From contig CM024761.1 of assembly GCA_014218235.1 (NCBI GenBank), positions 88,413,968 to 88,477,967 on the forward strand: a stretch of 64,000 nt of DNA. The letters are read 5' to 3'. A model generated the notes under the pieces. The model had not been told where the DNA came from and did not search any database. It worked only from the letters and a program-made list of their open reading frames with translations. Within the stretch, counting starts at the first letter, position 1. Each line of letters opens with the position of its first letter. Below are positions 1 to 10,032 of the stretch, one piece after another. The DNA is from Colocasia esculenta. Taxonomy: Eukaryota; Streptophyta; Magnoliopsida; Alismatales; Araceae. The translations under genes were made by a program, and so were the position numbers.

Positions 1-1037
1 AGATATTCAGAAAAAGGGCCCTCCTTTTCTTCAGCTAAGCTTCTTCTTTTATATGAGCAATTTGAATAGATCCGTTGGATTTCTAGCCATTGCTCATCTC
101 CTCTTCATTTGTCTTAATCAGACTCTGACAGTCTTCGAGGTCTGTACACATAGAAGAAAGTGTTAGCATAAAAAAGTGTTTTATGATAAACGATGTATAG
201 TATTGTGCTTCTGCTAATCATACTAAAATTAGTAGGTCATATATTTTTCTGACAAGATTATGCATACAGCTTTTTGTCAGAAGATATTGACTTTTCATTT
301 AAGCGCAAGCATATTTGAAATATAAAGGCAATCTGAGTTTGATCAGAATTCATGAAGAAATCGTTATGAGCATGACTTATGAAATCGTTATGTGAAGAGT
401 CGTTGCTCATTTATAAAGAAATCGATGTGATATTTATGAAATCGTTATGCAAGCAATTGTTATGATCTTCTGAAGAAATCATTGTGATCAGTAAAGAAAT
501 CGATGTGATCACTTATGAAATCGTTATGGCATCAATTTCTTAGCAAGTCGTTGCGCTTACAGAAGAAATCGTTGCGAACACTTATGAAATCGTTATGGCA
601 TCGATTTCTTAGCAAATCGTTGCGCTTACAGAAGAAATCGTTGCGAACACTTATGAAATCGTTATGGCATCGATTTCTTAGCAAGTCGTTGCGCTTACAG
701 AAGAAATTGTAGCGAACACTTATGAAATCGTTATGGCATCAATTTCTTAGCAAATCGTTGCGCTTACAGAAGAAATCGTGCGAACACTTATGAAATCGTT
801 ATGGCATCGATTTCATAGAAAATCATTGAAGCGCTTGTTACTTTGACACTTTAAACAGAAATCGATGTATATGAGTTAGACATCGACTTTATCATTTTAG
901 TGCGCCATATTGCATCAATGTGGACTCAGCTTTTGCTATGAGATTGATGCAACAAGATGAAACAAAATATTCAATTTAGGTTACATCATAATTTTATTAT
1001 CACCAAAATACAAGAACAAATAGAGAGTGGTTCAACA
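1..1037 (-). mobile_element. Sirevirus-type copia LTR, partial (minus strand)
   Basis: The sequence parallels the two LTRs at 40134-41986 and 44241-45966. Shared parts are the stretch around TATATGAGCAATTTGAATA near position 50, the AGAAAGTGTT segment near 155, an array of ATCGTTATG words, and the terminus CACCAAAATA...GTGGTTCAACA ending at 1037. In the minus reading the LTR starts TGTTGAACCAC. The other end (R/U5) lies left of the window, so I cannot tell a solo LTR from the edge of a full element. The minus-strand TATA box seen in the other copies is present at about 45-55. Confidence 0.8.
355..870. repeat. Tandem array of ATCGTTATG-containing units inside the LTR
   Basis: About 60-75-bp units repeat, each holding the words GAAATCGTTATGGCATC, AGCAAGTCGTTGCGCTTAC and GAAGAAATCGTTGCGAAC. 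The four or five units between 505 and 830 are nearly identical and the flanking ones are degenerate. An apparent 65-codon reading frame here is only the repeat translated. The related LTRs at 41330-41530 and 45430-45690 carry equivalent but diverged arrays. Confidence 0.85.
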
Positions 1038-2093
1038 CTATGGACTCCTACCACCTATATTTCGGCCTGATCGCTGGCCCGTAGACGTCTAGATCGGTTG
1101 ACGTCAGTGTCATGTTAGCGGCAATATTTGTTGACATAAGTGGGCTCTGGCGGCCATCGATGTGGACATTTACTCCTCAGAAATTTTTAAAGTCTTATTT
1201 TTCATATGGCCATTATCCTTTATCTGTGCTTCAAGTTGTTTTTCAGATATTTTAAGCACAAGCCGCGCTTCAGATTCGGAACGCTCATGCGACCTTGAGC
1301 GTTACAGGTATGTCTAACGTAGGACCCCACAGAGGCGAATAATTTGGCGACCGTGAACCTTGAGTTCCCCTTTACCAAAAACCGTGATGGGTTTATGATC
1401 TCTCAATTATTCGTATGGCCTTTAGAATTTTCCTGTGGTTCTAACTTGCATTTTAGATAAGCAACCCACACCAGCATGCATTTAGGCCTTCACTGCTAAC
1501 ATTCTCTCACTGACTCAAAAAAAATGGTGATTTTCCTCGATCATTTGGTTGCTCCATGGCTCCTCGAGTTCAGATAGCCTACCGGGTCAACATCTTCTTG
1601 ATTATCCAAGTTGATATAGGGTCTTTGTTGTCCATTTTCCAAGTTGTCCCTCCGTGACTTTCACAAACAGTCAAGCAGCCTTATTGAGTTCATTTGAGCC
1701 TTCGCCAGTCGCGAGCTTAATTCCGGACTTCAGGCTTTCCAAACGTTGATTCCAATTAGAATCTTTTGAGAGATTAACCAACTCCTTGTCTCCACGACCT
1801 CCTAAATTCGAGACAGATGTCCTGATTAGGCCAGTGAGCCCACGAGCTCCGGTTATGAGACTCTCCTGATTCAACCGTCATATTACAACTCCTTTGACTC
1901 AGACACGCCGGAAACTAGTCAAAGTCCGACACGGCCATGCCAGGGACCCTACCATTCGGTTGCAGTTGTAGTTACATGGGTAGATCACTCTTCCTCTTAC
2001 CCACATTTGTCTCTCAAACGATCCGTCACTTATTTCTAGCCTAACTCATTCGTTTGGCTCGCTAGAATTCCTATCCTCGGAGATGGCCTCTAG
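1038..2093. other. Non-coding stretch, origin unresolved
   Basis: I find no supportable gene. The words TTGACGTCAGTG and GCGGCAATATTTGTTGAC near 1100-1150 match the word clusters of the gypsy LTRs elsewhere in the window, so at least 1080-1180 is probably LTR-derived. TTTGGCGACCGTGAAC at 1343-1358 follows ...CCCACAGA and loosely resembles a Tat/Ogre-type primer-binding site. A 67-codon minus-strand reading frame at 1671-1874 has no recognisable domain and I do not call it. Confidence 0.4.
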
Positions 2094-3230
2094 ATGTTGA
2101 CCCATCTTGACGTCCACACCTCTGGACGTCTGCATGGTGTTGGCGGAAGGATCGGTTGACGTCAACCTGGTTTACTTGGTCTGCGCAACTACCCCGAGAA
2201 TCTAGCCCACTTGCGCCATTCTCTCCCCCATGCAGTGCATGGGGCCGTTCCCAACGGGCATATGGGCCACCTTGGCACCCTATTGACCCAGTAAAAATCC
2301 TACTTGGCCTCTCCCCATTGGTTTGAGCCTTTATGCATGGATTGCCATGTGTGCAAAGTGTGTTTCTTCACACTAAGCATCCAAGGCTTCTGAGCTCCGA
2401 CCCCCCTGTCTATTTAACTCCCCCTCTGGCCTTCTAAGAAGGAGGGGGGAAGGCTGGACGTCCACATGCTGCTACCTTGAGAGAAGAGAGATAAACTTGC
2501 GCCCTAGCTTCCACAACTCACCCTCTTCTTCCTCTCACCATTTGGGACGTTCAGGAGGCTTCTTCCCGAGCTGGAGGAGCCTTGCAAGGAGCTACAACGC
2601 CAACAAACGAGGATCAACACCTCCTTCTTCCTCTTTTTCCCTTCCCCTTCCTTTAATATTTGCATGTTGCACACACCTTCCCACACACTCTAGGCTCGTA
2701 GGCCACTTCCCTACACACCTAGAAAGGGGTTTCCCAACCAAAAACGGAGGGAAGAAGGGTGGTCATAGCACTTGGCCACCCCTCTTCTCAAGTCCGCATC
2801 CAGTACGGGACTCTCCTTTTGGGCTGTTATTTTCGTTTCTGAGCATTCACTACACTTCTTTTAGGCTAATAGAGTCTCTTTCTGTGGCAGGAACGATTTG
2901 TAGAAGACCACGGAGCTCTTCTCCTTTGGCCGGCCAAAGGAGGAGATGTTGAAGCCCCATCTCCATCCACTGCGCGAGGTTGCTGCACCGACGCGATCAC
3001 ATCACTCCTTGGGCACAGGTAAGGCCCTGGCGATCACAAACTCCCTTTCTCTTTGCTGGTTTTCTTTGTTTCCTATCTAGTCAACCAGAGAGTCAACAGG
3101 GTCAACCAGCGACCCATCATCGCCAACGAGAGATCAACGACGTCCGCGAGCAATCGGAGAACCCCACAGCCAACCAGGGGGGGTACGGCACGGGAAACGA
3201 ATCGTCCACACTCCTGCGCCGTACCGTTAG
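2094..3230 (+). repeat. Left arm of a large inverted repeat
   Basis: This 1.1-kb segment returns in reverse complement at about 3661-4795. Matching landmarks are TGACGTCCACACC with GACGTCTGCATGG (2108-2135), GCATGGGGCCGTTCCCAACG (2236 onward), GGTTTCCCAACCAAAA (about 2725), and GGTAAGGCCCTGGCGATCAC (about 3019). A TATA-like CTATTTAACTCC lies near 2410. The arm looks like an LTR or LTR piece of a gypsy element, but no internal coding region of an element accompanies it. Confidence 0.8.
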
Positions 3231-3660
3231 GGAATCCATGAAATTTAGGGACTTATGGAGTTCTCCTTAAAGCCAACCCGATTTACCCGAGAGGGAATCC
3301 CCAAGTAAAAGGTTGTGAATCAAGAAGGGGAGATCCTAAAATGTGTGGGAAGGCTAGAACAGAAGAGTAATGAGACCCCCTCATGACTGAGGACCTTTAG
3401 GGATCAAACAAGAAGCAAAATAGATCAAACTCCAACCAAAAACAGCTTCTGTGAAAGAAACGGCAATACTGGCATCGTCAAGTTCTACAAAAGCATATAA
3501 ATGGCAAGATCGATGGACGCTAGCAAAAAGTAAACGACAGCATATGTGGACGTTGAAAGAAAATGCACGGCAGGAGAGATGGATGTTTACCTGGGTAGAC
3601 GGCAAGATCGTTTGCCGTCTACCTGTGTGCAGATTGAGACCGCAGTAGCAGAAGCTGTCT
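3231..3660. other. Spacer (loop) between the inverted-repeat arms
   Basis: About 430 bp of unpaired sequence lie between the two arms. It has no convincing gene. A local dyad, GACGGCAAGATCGTTTGCCG (about 3599-3618), resembles the AACGGCA/TGCCGTT word pairs of the gypsy LTRs elsewhere in the window. Confidence 0.55.
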
Positions 3661-4795
3661 CACCATGATCGCCAAAGCGGAGTTGTGGACACTCCATTCC
3701 GCACCTCCACGAGCACTTGGCGTCTCCGGAGGTTCCCGAACGTTGCCGCTCCCTCGTTGGCGTGGGTGGTTGCTGGTTGACCTCCTCTCCACTTGTTGAC
3801 TTTACCTTTGACTGAGTTGACTAGATAGAGAAAGAAGAAAACCAGCAAGTAAATGAAGGGGAGGTGATCGCCAGGGCCTTACCTGTGCCCAAGGAAGTGT
3901 TATAATCGCGTTGGTGACGTAGCCTCTCGCGGCGGTGAATGATGGGGCTCCAACTTTCTCCTCTTCGGCCGGCCAAAGAGAAGAAGCTCCACGATCTCCT
4001 TCAAAGTTTTCCTGCCATAAGAAAAGACTCTATTAGACTTAGGGAAGTGTGGTAAATGTCCAAAATAGAAAAAACAATGCCCAAAAAGAGAGCCCCGGTT
4101 GCGGGCTTGAGAAGAGGGGTGGCCAAGTGTTATGACCACCCTTCTTCCCTCCATGTTTTGGTTGGAAAACCCCTTTGGGTGTGTAGAAAGGTGCCCTACG
4201 TGCCTAGGGTGTGTGTGTGTGTGTGAAGCATGCAAAGACTAAAGGAGAGAGAAGGAAAAGAGAGGAAGAAGAGGGAGATGATCCTTATTGCAGTGGTTGG
4301 CAGCAGCTTTGGTGGGCACCTCCAGCTCGGGGTGAAGTCTTCTGGACGTCCCAAAGGTTGAGAAGAAGAAGAGGAAGCAAACGTGGAAGCTCTCTATTCT
4401 TTTCTCTCTCCTCTCTCAAAGCATTAAGGCTAGCTCGTCCAGCATCTCCCCCCTTCACTTAGAAGGCCAAGGAGTGACATATATAGAGAGTGGGGGCGGA
4501 GCTAGTGAGCATTGGATGCTCAAGTGTAAGAAAACACACTTAAACATGTGGCAATCCATGTGTTAAGGCTTGAACCAATGAGAGGGGGCCAAGTAGGACT
4601 TTTACTGGGTCAAGGGGGTGCCAAGGTGGCCCATTTTCCCGTTGGGAACGGCCCTATGCATTGCATGGCAGAGGAGAGGGCGTTTAGTGGGCTGGAATCT
4701 CGGGCAGTTGCGTAGACCAAGCAAACTAGGTTGATGTCAAACGATGCTGCCGCCAACCCCATGCAGACGTCAACACCTGTGGACGCCAACATGAA
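3661..4795 (-). repeat. Right arm of the large inverted repeat
   Basis: It is the reverse-complement partner of 2094-3230. The match runs through GATCGCCAGGGCCTTACC (about 3868), GGCCAAGTGTTATGACCACC (about 4122), GGCCCATTTTCCCGTTGGGA (4629) and CCATGCAGACGTCAACACC (about 4760). A minus-strand TATA box, CTATATATGTC, lies at about 4475-4485. A GT dinucleotide run at 4209-4225 is unique to this arm. Divergence is well above a few percent with small indels, so the duplication is not recent. Confidence 0.8.
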
Positions 4796-4949
4796 TCGAC
4801 GTCCACGGGGTGTGCTGCCAACCAGAGGTCAGCGGAAGTCGAAGTTGCTGTCTATATGGAATCTGAGGCAAGTCAACAAGTGGTCAAACCAGGCCTTATT
4901 GGGCCATGAACCACGTACACAGTCGACTCTTAGGCATTTTGTAGTCTTT
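4796..4949. other. Junction between inverted repeat and direct repeat
   Basis: About 150 bp without a gene. Its right half is faintly similar to sequence just upstream of the second 5-kb repeat (12600-12690), including shared ...TTTTGTAG... and ATTGAAATGC/TTTGAAATGC blocks. The true left border of the direct repeat is therefore blurred. Confidence 0.4.
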
Positions 4950-5388
4950 CGGAGTCATTTGAAATGCAACGTACACAGTCGCCGTGTATTTAGAAGCCTT
5001 ATCTAATACGCGACGGCTAAGATGGTCACGATTAAGAGATGTCATCATTACCCCAACGCTGAATTTGAGGTGCTAATTTTGAATTTTTGAGGTACCATTT
5101 AAAGTGCGACGGGGTAAGTGGTCACAGTTTAAGAGATACACGACAACTTTAGTGCTCGCAGATCATAAGTTGAAGCATAACGCCTGTGTCCGTCGCATTT
5201 TCAAAAGTTCACCTGAGGGTCTTTTTTTTTATAGAAAAAATCACAGCTTTTTAGAAGATACAATCATTGTACATAGAGAATCTTGGCCAAATTAAGAATG
5301 CTATTTATTTTTTATTCAGAGAATAATCATTGCACTTACAAACGACCACCTTGGGCCATAATTTCTTTAGCTCTCTCACATAGTGCAT

Positions 5389-6854
5389 CTAATCACTCTC
5401 AACTTCCTCAACATTTGAGACCAGTTGCCCGTAAGAGCATATCTTCAAGAGTGCTTTGATGATGTCCGCCTCCTCTACATCACCGTTCATTCCAAGTTCT
5501 CGCTTCTTGATTAGCATGAGATGTGACGGCCCTTCAAATTCACCCCTTGGAAGTTTGAGTTGAGAGAGGCAGTGGTGTGCATTGTAGTGTGCGAACTCAA
5601 TCACCCCAATGAGCCAGAGTTCCACATCGGGTGCTAGCCTTGCATGCAAGTCCTTAGCTAAAAGAGGCTTTGGAACACATGTAAAGATGTTTCTTGGAAT
5701 GCTTTGGAGATGATCACGCCAGTCTGCCCGTGTCTTGCGTTAGGGCATACGATTAGAAACGTGCCCTTCTAAGCCCACCAAGCTATCCATGTGTTGGAGC
5801 AGGCTCTTGAAAAAGATCCAGGACAAGCTTGTCGCCTCGTTGTTCACATCAAATTTGAAGTGTAGATCAATCCAACAAGTGAATAACAACATAGAGCCAT
5901 AAGGAGGCTTACCTAAGCTCGCCGCCATAGGTCCACTGTAGAGGAAGGCTAGCACTGCCAGTCCTAACCTCCCACCTTCCCATATGCCGCATATCGCACT
6001 CAATTGTTCCTCTTCAAGTGCATTGTCCACGAACAGAAAGAAGAGCGCTCCCGCTACACATATGGCGAACCCCTTCATCACTCTATCCAGATTCTCGTCA
6101 TCCTCCGCTTTCGACAATTCCTTGATCGTCTAAGCCGCCTTTTTTTGCAAGTTGCTTCCTTTCATGGCTTGGACATCTTGGGCCGCCCTTCCGCTCCCCA
6201 AGAAGCTTTCCAGAACCTCCCTTCTCATAACTCTCCTCGGCATGATCGCCATATCATCTTCATTGCCTCTCTTCATCCGCTCCAAGCCTAACAAGAGTTC
6301 AACTTCTTCCAATAGGATGGTGGCTTCAAAGGTTTTGAAGAGGAAGGTGTGGGTTTTTGGATGCCATAGTTCAACTAGAGCCCCCACAGCCGCCAAATCT
6401 TGGTGGATTTCCTGGTAACGCTTGGCATGGATGGCTAGATTTTGGATACCCCGCTTAGGGAGGATGGCTTTCATGACGAGACTTATGTATGAGGTCAATT
6501 TTTGGAGCCATGGCAATCTCATATATCTCTTAGTTCCCGGGAATAGTGGGTAGTCCTATGGGTTTAATTGGCCATGTGAGGGTGGTGCAGGGGTAGGTTA
6601 TGATCATGGATAGGTGATTTTGGTGATTTGGTTAATTGGGTATGGAGAAGTAGTGGTTCGGTCATGAGGGTTGGAAGGGTTTAAAGAATAAGAAGAAAAA
6701 AATAAAAAAAGAGATAGAGAAGAGCATTAAGAAAAAGAACTAAGCAAAATTCAATGCAAAAATCAAATCCACTCACCAATTTTGCTTGAATCCACCTTGT
6801 GATGTCTCTGAAATTCTCCAATTCTTTGTCTCTTGGAGTGGGGAGCACCACCAT
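5389..6854 (-). pseudogene. Plant mobile domain (PMD) gene a, two exons, broken
   Basis: On the minus strand a short first exon (6854-6777, start ATG in context ACCATGG) ends at donor TTG|GTGAGT. The next exon begins at 6555 after ...CCCATAG and reads in phase. The domain shows the PMD signature LVELWHPKTHTFLF...ATILLEEVELLLGL (about 6400-6300). Next come a hydrophobic segment around FAICVAGALFFLF (6083-6045), GKPPYGSMLLFTCWIDLHF (about 5920-5865) and the terminal block ending near 5389. In-frame stops occur at about 6127 (TAG) and 5743 (TAA). PMD proteins (MAIN/MAIL family) act in nuclear transcription and transposon silencing, and many copies ride on transposable elements. Copy b shares the exon layout. 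Confidence 0.7.
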
Positions 6855-6960
6855 GGTCCATTGGCTCTTCACCTCAAGTCTCCTCCATTCTTCTTCCCCC
6901 TTGGCTAGTGCTTGAATCTTGAGCTTTGGAGGGTTCCAAATGCATGGGGAGAGCAAGAAG

Positions 6961-6979
6961 AGGGGTATTTTATAGCCCC
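6961..6979 (-). promoter_or_regulatory. TATA box of PMD gene a
   Basis: In the minus reading GGGGCTATAAAATACCCC carries a consensus TATAAAATA at 6974-6966, about 110 bp upstream of the proposed start codon at 6854. The equivalent position in copy b (14581-14590) reads CTTTAAAACA, so the box is degraded there. Confidence 0.6.
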
Positions 6980-7199
6980 ATGGCCGTGCAAGACTGGAGG
7001 CTAAGTCCCAAACCCATTGAAACAATGGAACAGGCAAGCCGATTTGGCCTCGGGTGGGATTTGAAGCATTTTTGAAATTCACGACGAACACATATGTCAC
7101 GATTCATGCGCCTCACTCCGACTCTAAGTCCGACTACTGAGCTTAAAGCGTGACAGACTAAGTCGTCGTGATTTAGGTAAGTATATGCGTTCATTTACC

Positions 7200-9200
7200 C
7201 TGTCTCAATTTACAAACATCATTATTTCAATATTTGAGCTTTATATCTATGCTTGTTATTACTGATCAATCTTTGAGCGTAGGTCTGGATTCGTGTCTCA
7301 TGCCGTAAGTTTCATGTTTATCTTCAGCAGTTTATGGTATCATCCCTCTGCATTTTACTATATAGTATACTCTATTAGAGCGTGTCAAGGACCTTGAGGA
7401 TCTAATGAATCTAAAGTTTGAGTTTCCCTCCACCATTAAAAGTAGTGATAATTTCGGAAGATTCCTACAATTGAGGATAGGCCGTTACGCTTTGCTCAAA
7501 GAGGACAATGGACCCACACTTGGAAAATCTAGTGTCCTGACTTAACTCAGCATCATAATAATAGTTTCCTTGATTATTTTATATTTTTCTTTGTTTTAAT
7601 CTTTTTCTTTTAGACTAGCATGCATCATGTAGGATTTTGAGCTCATTGTTGGACGATTATTCTCGTGCATAACTGAGGAGAGCCACTTATTCTTACTTCA
7701 AATTAACATGAAATATTCTATTCCGAGTCTAGTACTCAATTCATCTTGCTGATGTTTTTGGATTGTCTTTTGTGAAACTCCTTGTTTTGGATTCCTATAT
7801 CAATTCTTCTATTTTTCCCATAGATCTACCTTGGTTGCAGCACGTCCACAAGCTGGTAAACGCTCCCCAATGATGAAATCTGCTGGATTGTGTCTGTAGG
7901 TACTTCCCCTATGCTGGAAGTTGATGTCTCTCCCTTTGTTTCTATGTGCACACCCTTTCCTCCTCGTCCAAACATTGAGTTATCTCTTGAGGCTTTCTCT
8001 AAGCCGCTTCATTTTGAGCTGAAGAACAACTCCTACCATATGTTGTTGAAGGTGTGTATCATCACACCTTGGCATCTACTTTTCAGTCATTCCACTTCAC
8101 TCCACCAAATTCCTTTCATTCCATTGTTTTCATTTCGTGTCCCTATGCTCCATTTCCTTGCAAAGCAGATGCTAAGGCGAGGCAGCTGTAGACACACCAA
8201 ATTTGACATCATACTGAGTGAATTTCATGTTATACTACAATGCATCAAAGTGGCTCTCCTCAATTAACCACTTGACTTATTTTCCTTTTTTTTTTCTAGA
8301 ATTTTAGGGGTTTTTTAGTGCGCCATTGGGAGTCCTAATTCATATTTTATTCGTGACGGGTCAAGTGGTCATGTTTTATACATCGATTGACTAAGGCTGA
8401 ATCGATCAAATATCGATTGTTAAGGTCAATAAATTGGGTTTATCGATTGGTAAGATTCATGTTGTGTTAGACCGTAGCGTATTAGTTTACCGATTGGTGG
8501 AAATAATTGATTGGGTTTACATCAATTGCTTATATGTGCATCTAATTATTACTTTGTGTTTTACATATAATCAATTATATAATAGAGGTATAATCGATTG
8601 AACTGAACACCGATTGTTGAACAATGAATCGCGATAGCCAAGGTCATCACATTTCTATGTTCCGATTGATGATTGTTCTGATTGATATTGGTATCAATTG
8701 ATGGAAAGAATACCGATTGGTGTAAAGCGTGACAGGATGGTCAGTCGTGATTCAGGATCCAATTCCCAGCATCATTCCAATTGATGCTCATCAACGCATC
8801 TAGTAGGGTGGTTGCGATTAAGACCTTCCATATTCGATTGACGGCAATTTCCAAATGGTTTTTAGAAAGTGTTTATTGCTAAATTTGAACACGTCCACTC
8901 ATGTCGCTGCATTTTTGACCTTCCATTATTTACAACATCAATTCCTATTGAAAGATCGATTCTTTTCAATGCACGACAGGTCATGTCGTCACGATTCTAA
9001 GTTTCCATTTTTTGAAAATTGGCAAGAATCCGATCAATAATGGAAGTGTTCAGAAGCGCGACAAGATATATGGTCATGATTTACATGATATATTTCGATT
9101 GATTCAAAGTTTGGAAAGAGCGAGTCAAAGTAAGGCAAAGTTTTAAACACGACACTTTTGTCTGTCGCGATTCACTGTTAAGAGCGACCACTGTGTCCGT
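7200..9200. other. Non-coding body of direct repeat copy 1
   Basis: No supportable gene. Short open frames at 7890-8267 and 8855-9040 do not keep matching frames in copy 2. From 8370 to 8720 and at 8830-9190 the sequence is filled with ATCGATTG/CCGATTG words alternating with CGTGACGGG, GTCGTGATTC and GTCGCGATTC words. Confidence 0.6.
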
Positions 9201-9220
9201 CGCGATATACATTTTTACCC

Positions 9221-9229
9221 CTATAAAAG
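9221..9229 (+). promoter_or_regulatory. TATA box in direct repeat copy 1
   Basis: CCCCTATAAAAGAACC is a consensus plant TATA box on the plus strand. It is kept in copy 2 at 16953-16961 in the context CCCCTATAAAAGGACCCC. It lies about 740 bp before the CA end of the repeat, as expected for the promoter of a long LTR. Confidence 0.6.
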
Positions 9230-9524
9230 AACCTTCGTGGCCATCATTTTTAAGGGAGTTCCAACAGTCATAGACGAAATCCTGCTGCATTATAGAGCCA
9301 TCATACTTCGAGGATTAAAGAGAAGAACTCCCCTTCAAGCATGCTTCAAGTGTTCTTCAATTGGAGAATTGTTGTCGGCTTCCAAGTGTGCATTGGATGA
9401 TGAAGCGAGGAGTCTTCTTCCTCACTTCATCCTTTGCTGTGCCTCGGCCTCTTCATCAAATTCTTCTTCACTCTCTTTTGTTCTTTTAATTTTCTTTTAT
9501 TACTTGCATTAATCATCATAGTTC

Positions 9525-9700
9525 TCTTCACACACACACACACATCATTTACTTCATACCTACACTCATAGGGGTTTCACACCACCTCCACAAGGTGTGT
9601 TCATGCCCATGCAATCTCTCTATTCACTTCTTTTATGTTTGATACTACACAACATGGTCTAATAGTTTCTTTCACTTATTTATTTATTTATTTATTTTGC
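9525..9700. repeat. Simple repeats (CA)n and (TTTA)n
   Basis: A CACACACACACACACA run at about 9530-9545 and a TTTA run at about 9678-9698. Copy 2 lacks both expansions (17250-17410), so they arose after the duplication. Confidence 0.8.
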
Positions 9701-10032
9701 AAGGTAACAATCAATTAAAGTCCTCTTCGCCGGACGGCTAGTTGGAGGAGTAAGAGTCAACCCACATCACTCCCGTGATCTTTGAGTGAAGGTAAGTAAC
9801 CCATCCTTCACTCTCTCCTTCGGTATCCATGTGTACCTGGCGATCACACTCCATACATAGTGCACACATGCACTCTCTCCCTTTTTCTACCTTATTTTCA
9901 CTATCTTATTCATCATTTAAAAATCCTTTTTTTAATTATTTCTTTGTGGCATTTTAACCGCATTCTTAGCGCTCCATCCTCTTCATGGTCAACAACGCTT
10001 GCAACTCCATTGCCTCACGAGGGAGGTTGGAG

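Larger units (their letters stand above)
4950..9962 (+). repeat. 5-kb direct repeat, copy 1 (LTR-like)
   Basis: It is collinear along its whole length with 12690-17705, about 7.7 kb to the right. Landmarks: the PMD pseudogene (minus strand), the segment GCTTTATATCTATGCTT (about 7239 and 14854), a long stretch of ATCGATTG words (8370-8720), a plus-strand TATA box (9221), and an end ...GTGGCATTTTAACCGCA. A TATA box about 740 bp before a CA end is LTR architecture, and 5-kb LTRs are known in the Tat/Ogre group. However, no primer-binding site, polypurine tract or flanking target duplication is visible. A tandem segmental duplication remains possible. Confidence 0.7.

Noticed and set aside
515..712. 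65-codon reading frame of repeated KSLWHRFLSKSLRLQ
   Set aside because: It is the LTR tandem repeat translated; homologous arrays in sister LTRs do not keep the frame.
355..870. Possible CRISPR-like or satellite array
   Set aside because: Unit and spacer vary together, there are no unique spacers, and the array lies in an LTR of a plant element.
1671..1874. 67-codon minus-strand reading frame
   Set aside because: Length is within chance expectation and no domain or homologous copy in the window supports it.
2497..2952. 151-codon plus-strand reading frame
   Set aside because: It lies in the inverted-repeat arm, is low complexity (Ser/Pro/Leu), and is not preserved in the other arm.
9963..10032. 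Primer-binding site directly after 5-kb repeat copy 1
   Set aside because: TTCTTAGCGCTCC shows no match to the iMet complement or other common plant primer sites, so I did not call one.
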